This document shows positions 6,925-14,030 of a stretch of DNA of 14,309 bases, one piece after another. Position 1 is the first letter of the stretch, and each line of letters starts with the position of its first letter. The DNA is from CAZHTS01 sp964535315 (GTDB lineage Bacteria; Chloroflexota; Anaerolineae; Anaerolineales; Anaerolineaceae). Below the pieces are notes generated by a model. The model made no database searches. It was not told the DNA's origin and saw only the letters and a list, made by a program, of their open reading frames with translations. Position numbers and translations under genes: made by a program. The stretch is taken from contig CAZHTS010000108.1 of the NCBI GenBank assembly GCA_964535315.1, positions 1-14,309 of the forward strand. Reading direction: 5' to 3'.

Positions 6925-8226
6925 ATGCCGGCGTACGAAGAATTGCTCAAACGCTTCCCTGCCGAGGCCCAGGAAATCATCGACGTGATCTGGAGCACGC
7001 TGCCCGAGAGCGAGCGTGGCAACTTTCTGGCGCTGCTCGCCAGCCTGCCCGCCGATCAGAGTATGGTGCGCCTGCTGCTCAAGATGTCGGCGGTGCAGAT
7101 CAAGACCACCCTCGGGCACAAACGCAAGGTTGCCATCGTCGGCCCGGCCAACGTGGGCAAGTCGACGCTCTACAACCAGTTCGTCGCCAGCAAGACGGAG
7201 CGCGCCGAAGTCAGCCCGCTGCCCGGCACCACCCGCATCAACCAGGAGGCCGACACCGGGCTGTTTAGCATGATCGACACCCCCGGCGCCGACTCGGTCG
7301 GCGACCTGGGCGAAACCGAACGGCAGCAGGCGCTCGACGCCGCCCGCCAGGCCGACTTCCTGATCATCCTGTTCGACGCCATCCAGGGCGTCAAACAGAC
7401 CGAGCAGCAGTTGTTTGAAGAATTATCCGGGTTGAACAAACCCTACATCGTGGCGCTCAACAAAACCGACCTGATCGGCAAACAGGATTTGCGCGGTGTG
7501 ATCGAGCGCTGCGCCGTCAACCTGCATCTGAAACCCGAGCAGATCATCGCCATCGCCGCCAAAGACGGTAAAAACGTCTCGGACGTGCTGATGGCAATCG
7601 TCATGGTCGATCCCGGCATGGTGGTGGCGCTGGGGCAGGCCCTGCCGCAATACCGCTGGCAGCTTGCCTGGCGTTCAATCGTCAGCGCCGCCACCATCTC
7701 GGCCGCCATCGCCCTGGCGCCCCTGCCAATCCTCGACTTTGGGCCGCTGCTCGCCACCCAATCGTTGATGGTGCTGGGCATTGCCCGCATCTACAATTAC
7801 AAGATCACCCTGGGCCGCGCCCGCGAACTGGTTGCCACCTTTGGGCTGGGCTTTCTCGGCCGCACGTTATTCCAGCAGTTGAGCAAATTGATCGGCGTCC
7901 CCGGCTGGCTGCTCTCGGCCGCCATCGCCGCATCCATCACCGTCGTTATGGGCTACGCCGCCGTCGTCTGGTTCAACAAGGGCGAGCGGCTGTCGTCTGA
8001 GGCGATGAAACGCCTGACCCAGACGCTGACGCAGACCCTGCTCGATTCGCTGCGCAGCCTGGGTAAAGGCAAACCCGGCCGCAAGACGTTACAGGATCGT
8101 ATTGCCGAGACGCTGGAAAACTCGCCGATGGCCGAAAACCCCACCCTGCTGGAGCAGGCCGCCCAGAACCCCGGCGCCCCATTCGAACCCGCCGCCGGGG
8201 CCGCCCCTACGGAGAAATCATCATGA
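6925..8226 (+). CDS. Era-like GTPase with C-terminal DUF697-type membrane domain
   Basis: This 433-residue protein has a TRAFAC-class GTPase domain after a roughly 65-residue helical N-terminus. G1 is GPANVGKST (73-81), a GTT with a likely G2 threonine is at 101-103, G3 is DTPGA (118-122), G4 is NKTD (179-182) and a G5-like AAKDG is at 211-215. The C-terminal part (about 245-350) has two hydrophobic segments (about 250-272 and 327-350), with APLPILDFGPLLATQSLMV (264-282) between, as in DUF697 proteins. The protein is probably attached to the inner membrane by this domain. The tail is polar and Pro/Ala rich. The client process is unknown; related GTPase-DUF697 proteins have been linked to envelope or stress functions only loosely. 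It overlaps the next gene by 4 nt. Confidence 0.88.
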   Translation: MPAYEELLKRFPAEAQEIIDVIWSTLPESERGNFLALLASLPADQSMVRLLLKMSAVQIKTTLGHKRKVAIVGPANVGKSTLYNQFVASKTERAEVSPLPGTTRINQEADTGLFSMIDTPGADSVGDLGETERQQALDAARQADFLIILFDAIQGVKQTEQQLFEELSGLNKPYIVALNKTDLIGKQDLRGVIERCAVNLHLKPEQIIAIAAKDGKNVSDVLMAIVMVDPGMVVALGQALPQYRWQLAWRSIVSAATISAAIALAPLPILDFGPLLATQSLMVLGIARIYNYKITLGRARELVATFGLGFLGRTLFQQLSKLIGVPGWLLSAAIAASITVVMGYAAVVWFNKGERLSSEAMKRLTQTLTQTLLDSLRSLGKGKPGRKTLQDRIAETLENSPMAENPTLLEQAAQNPGAPFEPAAGAAPTEKSS

Positions 8227-8843
8227 CCCAACCCCAATGGCTGGTTTGGGCCCAGCGCTTGCAGGCCCTGGCCCAAAACGGTCTGACCTATACCACCAAC
8301 CCTTTTGACGCCGAGCGTTATCGCAGCATTCAGGAAATTGCCGCCGAGATTCTAGCCACCTACACCGAAACCGACCTGACGGTGGTGCGCGAACTGCTCC
8401 AGGGGGAATGCGGCTACGCCACCCCCAAGCTGGACGCCCGCGGCGTGGTCTTCCAGCAGGGCAAGATCTTACTGGTTAAAGAACTGGCCGACGGCGGTTG
8501 GACGCTGCCGGGCGGCTGGATCGATATCAACGAGCCTCCCAGCCAGGCGGTGGAACGCGAGGTGTTCGAGGAGAGCGGTTACCGGGTACGTTGCAGCAAG
8601 CTGCTGGCGGTCTACGACCGCAACCTGCACGGTCACCCGCCGCATCCTTTCCACATTTACAAACTGTTCTTCCGTTGCGAATTGAACGGCGGCAGCGCCG
8701 CCGACAGCATTGAGACCAGCGGCGCCAATTTCTACGCCCTGGATGAGATTCCCCCGCTTTCGATCGCCCGCACCTCGCCGGATGAACTGCAACGTATGTT
8801 TGCCCATGACCAACATCCGGAATGGCCGACCGACTTCGATTGA
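8223..8843 (+). CDS. Nudix hydrolase with N-terminal helical domain
   Basis: This 206-residue protein has a complete Nudix box at 98-120: Gly98, Glu104, Arg112-Glu113, Glu116-Glu117 and Gly119, matching GX5EX7REUXEEXGU exactly. It should therefore hydrolyse a nucleoside diphosphate linked to another moiety, using Mg2+ or Mn2+. The N-terminal 60 residues (WLVWAQRLQALAQNGLTYT, then DPFD-like NPFDAERY) match the helical N-terminal domain found in ADP-ribose or NDP-sugar type Nudix enzymes (PF12535-like, from memory). That domain suggests an X-linked nucleoside diphosphate substrate, but the exact substrate cannot be read from the sequence. The start overlaps the GTPase stop (ATGA), so the two are probably co-translated. 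Confidence 0.9.
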   Translation: MTQPQWLVWAQRLQALAQNGLTYTTNPFDAERYRSIQEIAAEILATYTETDLTVVRELLQGECGYATPKLDARGVVFQQGKILLVKELADGGWTLPGGWIDINEPPSQAVEREVFEESGYRVRCSKLLAVYDRNLHGHPPHPFHIYKLFFRCELNGGSAADSIETSGANFYALDEIPPLSIARTSPDELQRMFAHDQHPEWPTDFD

Positions 8844-8851
8844 AACCCAGC

Positions 8852-10273
8852 ATGCACAAAACCCTTGCCCTATGGCTGCTGGTCGCCGTGCTGACGGCCT
8901 GCCAGCCCATTGCCCCCACGCCGCAACGCCCCAGCCCCTCCCCCGTCGCGCAGACCGTCGCCGCACCGCTTGAGACGGCCACCGCGCCGGCCCCCACCGC
9001 CACCCCACCGGCGCACCTGCAAATCGACGCGCAACAATTGCAGGGCGTCAAAATCCGCTTCTGGCACCCTTACAGCGGCGACGCCCGGCGCGTGGTGGAA
9101 CAACTGGTGGATGAGTTCAACCAGAGCAATGAGTGGGGGGCGCACGTCATCGGCGTCGCCACCGGCGGCAGCGGCATGCTTTTCGAACGCATCCTGCAAC
9201 CACTGCCCGACGACCTGCCGCCCCAACTGGTGCTGGCCCCGCTCGACCACGCCCTCGCCTGGCAGCAGGCCGGGCGTGAGATCGTCAACGTGGAAGAATA
9301 CATCCATTCCCCCGAATGGGGGTTGAGCCCGGGCGAGTTGGACGACATCCCGCCCGCCCTCTGGCAGCAGGACGCCGTCAACGGTCAGCGCCCGGGCATA
9401 GCCGCCCAGCGCCAACCTCACCTGCTGTTCTACAATCAAAGCTGGGCCCAGGAACTGGGTTTTGACCATGCCCCCGCCACGCCGCTGGAATTCAAACAAC
9501 AGGCCTGCGCCGCCGCCAAAGCGCTCAAACTGGACACCGACGTTGCCAACGACGGCCTCGGCGGTTGGATTTTTGACAACGAACCGCTGACCGTGTTGAG
9601 CTGGCTGTTGGCCTTCGGCGCCGATCCGTTTCCGGACGGCGCGGATGGCAGTTATCAGTTCGCCGGCCCGCCCGCCAACGAAGCGTTGACCTATCTACGC
9701 AGCATGCTTGACCAGAACTGCGCCTGGCTGGCGCGCCAGCCGCTGCCCTACGATTATTTTGCCCGCCGCGAGGCTTTGTTTTACAGCGGCACGCTGGCCG
9801 ATCTGAAAAGCCAGCAGCGCGCCATGCAGCGCCAACAATCCGGCGACGCATGGACGGTGCTAGCGTTCCCCGGCCGCGACCGTGAGCCCATTGTGCTGGT
9901 CGATGACCTGGATTACATTCTCTTCAAGGCTCAGCCCGGCGAACAACTGGTATCCTGGCTGTTCCTGCGCTGGATGCTTCACCCGGCGCGCCAGGCGCGC
10001 CTGAGCGAAGCCACGGGCGCTTATCCACCCGGCACGACCAGCCTGGACAGCCTGTCTGGCTACCGGCAAAAATACCCGCAGTGGGAAGCAGCCCTGGCCT
10101 GGCGCGAAATCGCCCACAGCCAGCCGCGCCTGGCAAGCTGGCGCCAGGTGCGCCAGCTGCTGCAAGACGCCGCCTGGCAGGCGCGCCAGCCCAACACGCC
10201 GGTCGAGCAAATCCCCGATATCCTGCGCCAGCTCGACGCCGCCATTCCGGAGATTCTCAGCCACAAACCATAG
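8852..10273 (+). CDS. Lipoprotein, extracellular solute-binding protein family 1-like
   Basis: The start at 8852 gives a short basic N-terminus, a hydrophobic stretch and a lipobox LTAC with Cys17, so this is a predicted lipoprotein of 473 residues. An alternative ATG at 8822 adds ten residues and overlaps the Nudix gene. A Pro/Thr/Ala-rich linker (about 18-52) follows, then the fold start GVKIRFWHPYSGDARRVV, typical of ABC carbohydrate-binding proteins. Further family features are LLFYNQSWAQELGF, a Trp-rich middle and the C-terminal ATGAYPP segment. Such proteins normally deliver a sugar or other solute to a permease, but no permease or ATPase gene lies nearby. It may serve a transporter encoded elsewhere or act as a sensor. 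The gap to the next gene is 25 nt with no terminator seen. Confidence 0.85.
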   Translation: MHKTLALWLLVAVLTACQPIAPTPQRPSPSPVAQTVAAPLETATAPAPTATPPAHLQIDAQQLQGVKIRFWHPYSGDARRVVEQLVDEFNQSNEWGAHVIGVATGGSGMLFERILQPLPDDLPPQLVLAPLDHALAWQQAGREIVNVEEYIHSPEWGLSPGELDDIPPALWQQDAVNGQRPGIAAQRQPHLLFYNQSWAQELGFDHAPATPLEFKQQACAAAKALKLDTDVANDGLGGWIFDNEPLTVLSWLLAFGADPFPDGADGSYQFAGPPANEALTYLRSMLDQNCAWLARQPLPYDYFARREALFYSGTLADLKSQQRAMQRQQSGDAWTVLAFPGRDREPIVLVDDLDYILFKAQPGEQLVSWLFLRWMLHPARQARLSEATGAYPPGTTSLDSLSGYRQKYPQWEAALAWREIAHSQPRLASWRQVRQLLQDAAWQARQPNTPVEQIPDILRQLDAAIPEILSHKP

Positions 10274-10286
10274 CTCACCATTCAAC

Positions 10287-10293
10287 AGGAGGG
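10287..10293 (+). promoter_or_regulatory. Strong Shine-Dalgarno site of the M48 protease gene
   Basis: AGGAGGG ends 5 nt before the ATG at 10299 and is among the strongest ribosome-binding sites in the window. It fixes the start of the metalloprotease and suggests efficient translation. Confidence 0.8.
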
Positions 10294-10298
10294 AAAAT

Positions 10299-11792
10299 AT
10301 GACCGAGATCACCACTACCCGCAGGCCTTCATTGGCGTTGCGCGCCATCCTGGCCGTTTTGCTGACCGTTGGCTTTTATGGCCTGGCTTTGTCCATCGCC
10401 GGCGTGCTGCTCTTCCTGGTGTATGCCGAGGTGGTCTACGCCCATCGCATCAACGTTAGAGTGACCCTGGTGTTGCTATTCGTCGCCGGGACGATCCTGT
10501 GGTCCATCCTCCCGCGTATCGAGCGCTTTCATCCGCCCGGACCGCGCCTGCAGCGCGAGCAACACCCCAAACTGTTTGCCCTGATCGAAACAGTGGCGCG
10601 CCAGACCGGGCAGGCCATGCCGGCCGAAGTTTATCTGTTGGCAGATGTAAACGCCTTCGTCGCTCAGTACGGCGGCTTCCTTGGGCTCGGCAGCCGGCGC
10701 GTCATGGGGATTGGACTGCCGCTGCTGCAAATCTTAGACCAGGGCCAGATCAAGGCCGTCCTGGCGCACGAGTTTGGCCATTTATACGGCGGCGACACCC
10801 GCCTGGGGCCGTGGATCTACCAGACGCGCGCCGCCATGATCCGTACGGTCGGCAACCTGGGCAACTCTATCCTGCAATGGCCGTTCCGCAAATATACCGA
10901 ACTGTTCCTGCGCATCACTCAGGCCATTTCACGCCGCCAGGAACTGGTGGCAGACGAATTATCCGTGCAGGTGGCCGGCACGCAGGCTGCCATCGATTGT
11001 CTGAATCGCATCAACCGCGTGGCGCCGGCTTTTAACGCCTATTGGGAACAAGAGATTGTCCCGGTTCTCGATTATGGCTGCCTGCCGCAGCTGACCAACG
11101 GCTTCAGTCACTTTATGCAGGTAGAAGAGATTGCCCGGGCCATGGACAGAAGCCAGGAGGAGGCGCTCAAGGTTCAGAAGGCTGAAACGTACGCCAGCCA
11201 TCCCGCTCCCAGCGAGCGCATGGCAGCCATCCGCGCCCTGCCATACGCTCCACAGCCGCAAGATCCGCGTCCGGCGCTGGATTTGCTCGACAGCAACCTG
11301 GCAGAAACCGAAAAACGCCTGTTGAGTGTCCTGTATGGGGCCGAGAATATCAACAAACTCACCCCGGTCAGCTGGCAAGAGGTTGGGACGAGCGTCTATG
11401 TCCAGATGTGGCAGGACTCGCTGCAACCTTACGCCGCCGCACTGAACGGCTTTACCCCGGAATCGCTGCCCAATAACCTGAGCATTACGCCGGCCTTTAA
11501 AAAGCTCTTGAAGGAAAACGTCCAGGGCCCGCCCAACCAGGGGCCTGTTCCGGAGGATGTTTACAGGCAAATCGCGGCGATGCTGTTAGGGCGCGCCCTG
11601 GGGTTGTGCCTGGTGCGCGCCGGTTGGGAGATCGAGGCGCTCCCCGGCGAGCCGGTGCGGCTGTCTCATCAGGGGCACAGCCTGCACAACGACCTGATCC
11701 CCAGGCAGTTGACCAAAGGGGAACTGAGCGCCGAGGATTGGGTGCGGCGCTGTGAGGAAATGGGCATTTGCGGGTTGCGGCTGGCCCTTTAG
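10299..11792 (+). CDS. Membrane M48-family zinc metalloprotease
   Basis: This 497-residue protein has two N-terminal hydrophobic segments (about 12-46 and 53-71) and then a peptidase domain. The zinc site HEFGH (157-161) is followed by the third ligand Glu215 in RRQELVADE, the M48 arrangement. HPAPSERMAAIRAL (301-314) is the conserved motif that usually closes the domain. It should be a membrane-anchored protease with its active site at the cytoplasmic face, as in HtpX, although the length exceeds HtpX (about 290 aa). The extra 180 or so C-terminal residues have no family I recognise. The substrate is unknown; quality control of membrane proteins is the usual role of the family. The stop overlaps the convergent neighbour by 4 nt. 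Confidence 0.87.
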   Translation: MTEITTTRRPSLALRAILAVLLTVGFYGLALSIAGVLLFLVYAEVVYAHRINVRVTLVLLFVAGTILWSILPRIERFHPPGPRLQREQHPKLFALIETVARQTGQAMPAEVYLLADVNAFVAQYGGFLGLGSRRVMGIGLPLLQILDQGQIKAVLAHEFGHLYGGDTRLGPWIYQTRAAMIRTVGNLGNSILQWPFRKYTELFLRITQAISRRQELVADELSVQVAGTQAAIDCLNRINRVAPAFNAYWEQEIVPVLDYGCLPQLTNGFSHFMQVEEIARAMDRSQEEALKVQKAETYASHPAPSERMAAIRALPYAPQPQDPRPALDLLDSNLAETEKRLLSVLYGAENINKLTPVSWQEVGTSVYVQMWQDSLQPYAAALNGFTPESLPNNLSITPAFKKLLKENVQGPPNQGPVPEDVYRQIAAMLLGRALGLCLVRAGWEIEALPGEPVRLSHQGHSLHNDLIPRQLTKGELSAEDWVRRCEEMGICGLRLAL

Positions 11793-12457
11793 GCGTACCA
11801 CAGGCTGAGCGCCAGCAGCACCTGACCGGCGTAATAGCAGGTCAGGTTTGCAGCGCGCAGCGCCCGGATTGTACGGCGCTGAAACTTATACAACGCCAGC
11901 AGGGCATCCGAGAGGAAAAACAGCCCGCCACCCACCGGCACCAGCCAGCGCCCCGCCCCGCTAAAGCCGCCCAGGTAGAGCGTTGAAAGCGCCTTGCTGA
12001 GCATCAGGGCGATGATCACCAGGTAAACCAACACCGGGCGGGCCATGCGCCCCAGGTCCATGTCCAGAAAGCGATAAGCGACAAGCGCTCCGGCCACCAG
12101 GGCAACGAACAGATAAATATCCTTGCCGTTCAGACCGCACACCTGCACCAGCGCTACCGTATACAGCACGTGTCCGGTCAAAAAGAACACCAGCCCGATT
12201 AAAAACGGGCGGCGTTGATCCTGCCAGACCAACGCCAGGTCGCCCAGCAGGGAAAAAAGCAGCCCGGCCAGCATCCAGAAGCCATACGGCGAGGTATGCC
12301 CCGACGCCAGGGCGAGCACACCGATCGTTACAAAGCTCAGGCTGCACACCAGCTTGAGCGCAAAGATACGCCGGCGCTGGCGGCGATACTCGGCGACCAG
12401 AAAAAACGGCAGAGTCAGCAACAATACGGCAATCGGTGCGGCTACCAGTTGAACCAT
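11789..12457 (-). CDS. YhhN/TMEM86-family membrane protein (lysoplasmalogenase-like)
   Basis: This 222-residue protein is very hydrophobic, with about eight membrane segments. The family signatures are present: GLLFSLLGDLALV (85-97), GLVFFLTGHVLY (107-118), GGGLFFLSDALLALYKF (177-193) and YYAGQVLLALS (208-218), with the conserved Asp and His residues in these motifs. The animal relative TMEM86 hydrolyses the vinyl-ether bond of lysoplasmalogen; the bacterial activity is less well established. The start ATG at 12457 has AGGGAGG 4 nt upstream. It runs toward the metalloprotease and the stops overlap by 4 nt. It is divergent from the AraC-family regulator, with 103 nt between the starts. Confidence 0.85.
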   Translation of the reverse strand: MVQLVAAPIAVLLLTLPFFLVAEYRRQRRRIFALKLVCSLSFVTIGVLALASGHTSPYGFWMLAGLLFSLLGDLALVWQDQRRPFLIGLVFFLTGHVLYTVALVQVCGLNGKDIYLFVALVAGALVAYRFLDMDLGRMARPVLVYLVIIALMLSKALSTLYLGGFSGAGRWLVPVGGGLFFLSDALLALYKFQRRTIRALRAANLTCYYAGQVLLALSLWYA

Positions 12458-12461
12458 CAGA

Positions 12462-12468
12462 CCTCCCT
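12462..12468 (-). promoter_or_regulatory. Shine-Dalgarno site of the YhhN-family gene
   Basis: Read on the minus strand this is AGGGAGG, 4 nt before the start codon at 12457. It supports that start. It partly abuts the left arm of the inverted repeat at 12468-12476. Confidence 0.75.
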
Positions 12469-12561
12469 GACAGGCTGCATAGAAATGAGAACGCTTGTCG
12501 GCGCCCTCATTCTACCCTATAATGACCGTGAATTACCACTAACCCCGGACAGAGCCTGTCA
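12468..12561. promoter_or_regulatory. 9-bp inverted repeat bracketing the divergent promoter
   Basis: TGACAGGCT (12468-12476) is matched by its exact reverse complement AGCCTGTCA (12553-12561). The right arm is also part of a smaller perfect palindrome, GACAG-AGC-CTGTC (12548-12560), immediately before the regulator's ATG. The position around both promoters suggests an operator, perhaps for the AraC-family protein itself. This is inference: AraC proteins more often use direct repeats. Confidence 0.4.
12495..12523 (+). promoter_or_regulatory. Sigma70-type promoter of the AraC-family gene
   Basis: TTGTCG at 12495-12500 and a perfect TATAAT at 12518-12523 are separated by 17 bp, the ideal spacing. 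Transcription would begin near 12530, giving a short leader before the ATG at 12561. On the opposite strand a TAGAAT (12514-12509) lies between the two hexamers, so the promoter of the divergent YhhN gene may overlap this one; its -35 is not convincing. Confidence 0.72.
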
Positions 12562-13397
12562 TGCCCCCTACCCAGGATCAGATCGTCCAGTTCTTGCGCG
12601 ATCCACAGCGCAGTTACCTCGAACTGCGCTATTCACGCTACCGCACCCACGCCTTTGACCGCCACCTGCACGACAGCTACGCAATCGGGGTGGTCAAACA
12701 GGGGCGCACGCGTTTCTTTCACCACAACCAGGATGAGATCGTCCAGGGCGGCGAAATCACCCTGCTTAACCCGGGGGAAGTACACGCCTGCAACCCCCAG
12801 CCGGGTTCAGTGCTGGCTTATTATATGCTGTACGTAGACCCCGTCTTCTTGGGGGAACTGGCGGCAGAACTGTCCGGCGTCCCATCCGGTTCGCCGCATT
12901 TTCATACCGTGGTGGTGCACGATACGCTGCTGCACGCCGGTCTGCTGGCGTTGTGTGCGGCGTTGTTGTCCGGCGAAACCGGCCTGGAGGTGGAGACGCG
13001 CCTGTACGAGGCGTTCTCGACCTTACTGCTGCGATATAGCGACGCCCATCACCGGCCGTCGCCGCCGGGCGGCGCCCTGGAGAAGATCGTCCAGGGTGAA
13101 CAGTATTTGAACGAGCGCCTGGCGCACAATATTTCGCTCGACGAACTGGCTGCCGGCAGCGGGCTGAGCCCCTATCATTTTTTGCGCCTCTTCCGCCAGC
13201 AATACGGCGTTCCGCCGCACGCCTACCAGTTGCAACAGCGCATCAACCAGGCAAAGCGTATGCTGGCTGCCGGGCATAGCATCGCCCAGACGGCGCTGGA
13301 GGTGGGCTTTGCCGATCAGAGCCACTTTACCCGCAAGTTTAAGGCGCTGGTGGGGGCCACGCCGCGCCAGTATCAGCGCGCCAGCCGTTCAGCGTAA
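12561..13397 (+). CDS. AraC-family transcriptional regulator
   Basis: This 278-residue protein has the AraC layout. The N-terminal cupin-like sensing domain (about 20-100) contains RHLHDSYAIGVVKQGRTRFF (34-53) and LLNPGEVHAC (68-77), with possible ligand or metal residues His35, His37 and His75. The C-terminal part has two helix-turn-helix units: ISLDELAAGSGLSPYHFLRL (191-210) and HSIAQTALEVGFADQSHFTR (239-258). The FADQSHFTRKFKALVGATPR stretch is the family's closing signature. It probably binds a small ligand and controls neighbouring genes (the DUF2000 gene and possibly the divergent YhhN gene) and itself. The start has no clear Shine-Dalgarno site, but it follows a strong promoter and matches the family N-terminus. 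Its 3' end overlaps the convergent gene by 9 nt. Confidence 0.9.
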   Translation: MPPTQDQIVQFLRDPQRSYLELRYSRYRTHAFDRHLHDSYAIGVVKQGRTRFFHHNQDEIVQGGEITLLNPGEVHACNPQPGSVLAYYMLYVDPVFLGELAAELSGVPSGSPHFHTVVVHDTLLHAGLLALCAALLSGETGLEVETRLYEAFSTLLLRYSDAHHRPSPPGGALEKIVQGEQYLNERLAHNISLDELAAGSGLSPYHFLRLFRQQYGVPPHAYQLQQRINQAKRMLAAGHSIAQTALEVGFADQSHFTRKFKALVGATPRQYQRASRSA

Positions 13398-13796
13398 CAA
13401 TCCGATTCCGCCGGTCAGCGAATTAACCTGCCGGTCGGGGCCGTAGATGGCGAGACCCAGGTATTGCAGGTCGCCGGCAGGGGTACCCTCCATCCGGGAG
13501 CGGTAATCATCATAATGTTTGCTCTGCTGGGCCACGTCGCAAAAGTCGACGAAAAACAAATCGCTCGTATCCCTGTGCAGCAGGCGCTGGCGCAGGCTGC
13601 GGATACACTCGCCGTCCCCCTTGAGAATCATCACCGGCAGGCGGGTGATGCCGGGGTGTGGGGTTTGATCGCCATCCAGGACATCCTCGCCGATCAATTC
13701 TTCAACGCGGTTGCTGACGCTCATCGCCAGCACGGCGGCGGTATTGGCGATCAGGCCCAGCGGAAGGGTATGGTCGATGACCATGACACATTTCAT
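13389..13796 (-). CDS. DUF2000-family protein
   Basis: This 135-residue protein fits DUF2000: KCVMVIDHTLPLGLIANTAA (2-21), TPHPGITRLPVMIL (45-58), and the C-terminal LGLAIYGPDRQVNSLTGGIG (113-132). DUF2000 proteins resemble the peptidyl-tRNA hydrolase II fold, but their function is not established. The ATG at 13796 is chosen because GAGGAG lies 7 nt upstream and the N-terminus then fits the family; a TTG 15 nt further out is possible. It faces the AraC-family regulator and the coding ends overlap by 9 nt. I recall DUF2000 genes beside AraC-type regulators elsewhere, which would suggest a functional pair, but this was not checked. Confidence 0.8.
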   Translation of the reverse strand: MKCVMVIDHTLPLGLIANTAAVLAMSVSNRVEELIGEDVLDGDQTPHPGITRLPVMILKGDGECIRSLRQRLLHRDTSDLFFVDFCDVAQQSKHYDDYRSRMEGTPAGDLQYLGLAIYGPDRQVNSLTGGIGLLR

Positions 13797-13803
13797 AAGA
13801 ACG

Positions 13804-13809
13804 CTCCTC
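13804..13809 (-). promoter_or_regulatory. Shine-Dalgarno site of the DUF2000 gene
   Basis: On the minus strand GAGGAG lies 7 nt before the start codon at 13796 and decides this start over the TTG at 13811. Confidence 0.65.
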
Positions 13810-13831
13810 AATCTCGTTTTGGGTCATCATA

Positions 13832-13854
13832 CCCTCCTGGCGGTCAAATTTATA
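13832..13854 (-). promoter_or_regulatory. Second strong Shine-Dalgarno site and possible -10 box upstream of DUF2000
   Basis: On the minus strand a TATAAA (13854-13849) could be a -10 element. It is followed by a very strong AGGAGGG (13838-13832) next to tandem ATG codons (13830 and 13827). Those ATGs open a short frame (MTQNEIEERSYEM and onward) that runs into the DUF2000 gene in another frame. No good -35 was found. The arrangement could be a leader peptide coupled to DUF2000, or a frameshifted original N-terminus. Confidence 0.4.
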
Positions 13855-13898
13855 GAAAGATATTGCGCCGTACGGGTGTAACACCAGTTTGTTTGCAA

Positions 13899-13915
13899 GG
13901 CCGGCGGCGCCGGCC
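13899..13915. repeat. Perfect GC-rich hairpin, 7-bp stem
   Basis: GGCCGGC (13899-13905) and GCCGGCC (13909-13915) form a perfect 7-bp stem with a 3-nt loop. No T-tract follows on either strand, so it does not look like an intrinsic terminator. It abuts the next inverted repeat. Confidence 0.75.
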
Positions 13916-13974
13916 TCAAAAAGGCTTTCTTTGCGCCCCTGCGTCTTTGCGTTAAGCCTTTTGCCGGCTGAGGC
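13913..13974. repeat. Imperfect inverted repeat around a CTTTGCG-repeat core
   Basis: Arms AAAAGGCTT (13919-13927) and AAGCCTTTT (13954-13962) are perfectly complementary around a 26-nt core containing CTTTGCG twice. Beyond them GCCTCA (13913-13918) pairs with TGAGGC (13969-13974), the right side carrying an extra GCCGGC (13963-13968). The core, read on the minus strand as AACGCAAAGACGCA, resembles an intergenic repeat type that I recall from unrelated bacteria; this was not verified. Confidence 0.65.
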
Positions 13975-14006
13975 AAAGGCTCGTCCTTCGACGCTGCCTT
14001 TGCCTC
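13970..14006. repeat. Perfect 11-bp inverted repeat
   Basis: GAGGCAAAGGC (13970-13980) is the exact reverse complement of GCCTTTGCCTC (13996-14006), with a 15-nt loop. It shares its left edge with the outer right arm of the preceding inverted repeat, so the two structures could be alternative folds. Confidence 0.75.
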
Positions 14007-14030
14007 TCTGCCTGTACGGGCCAGGTTCAC

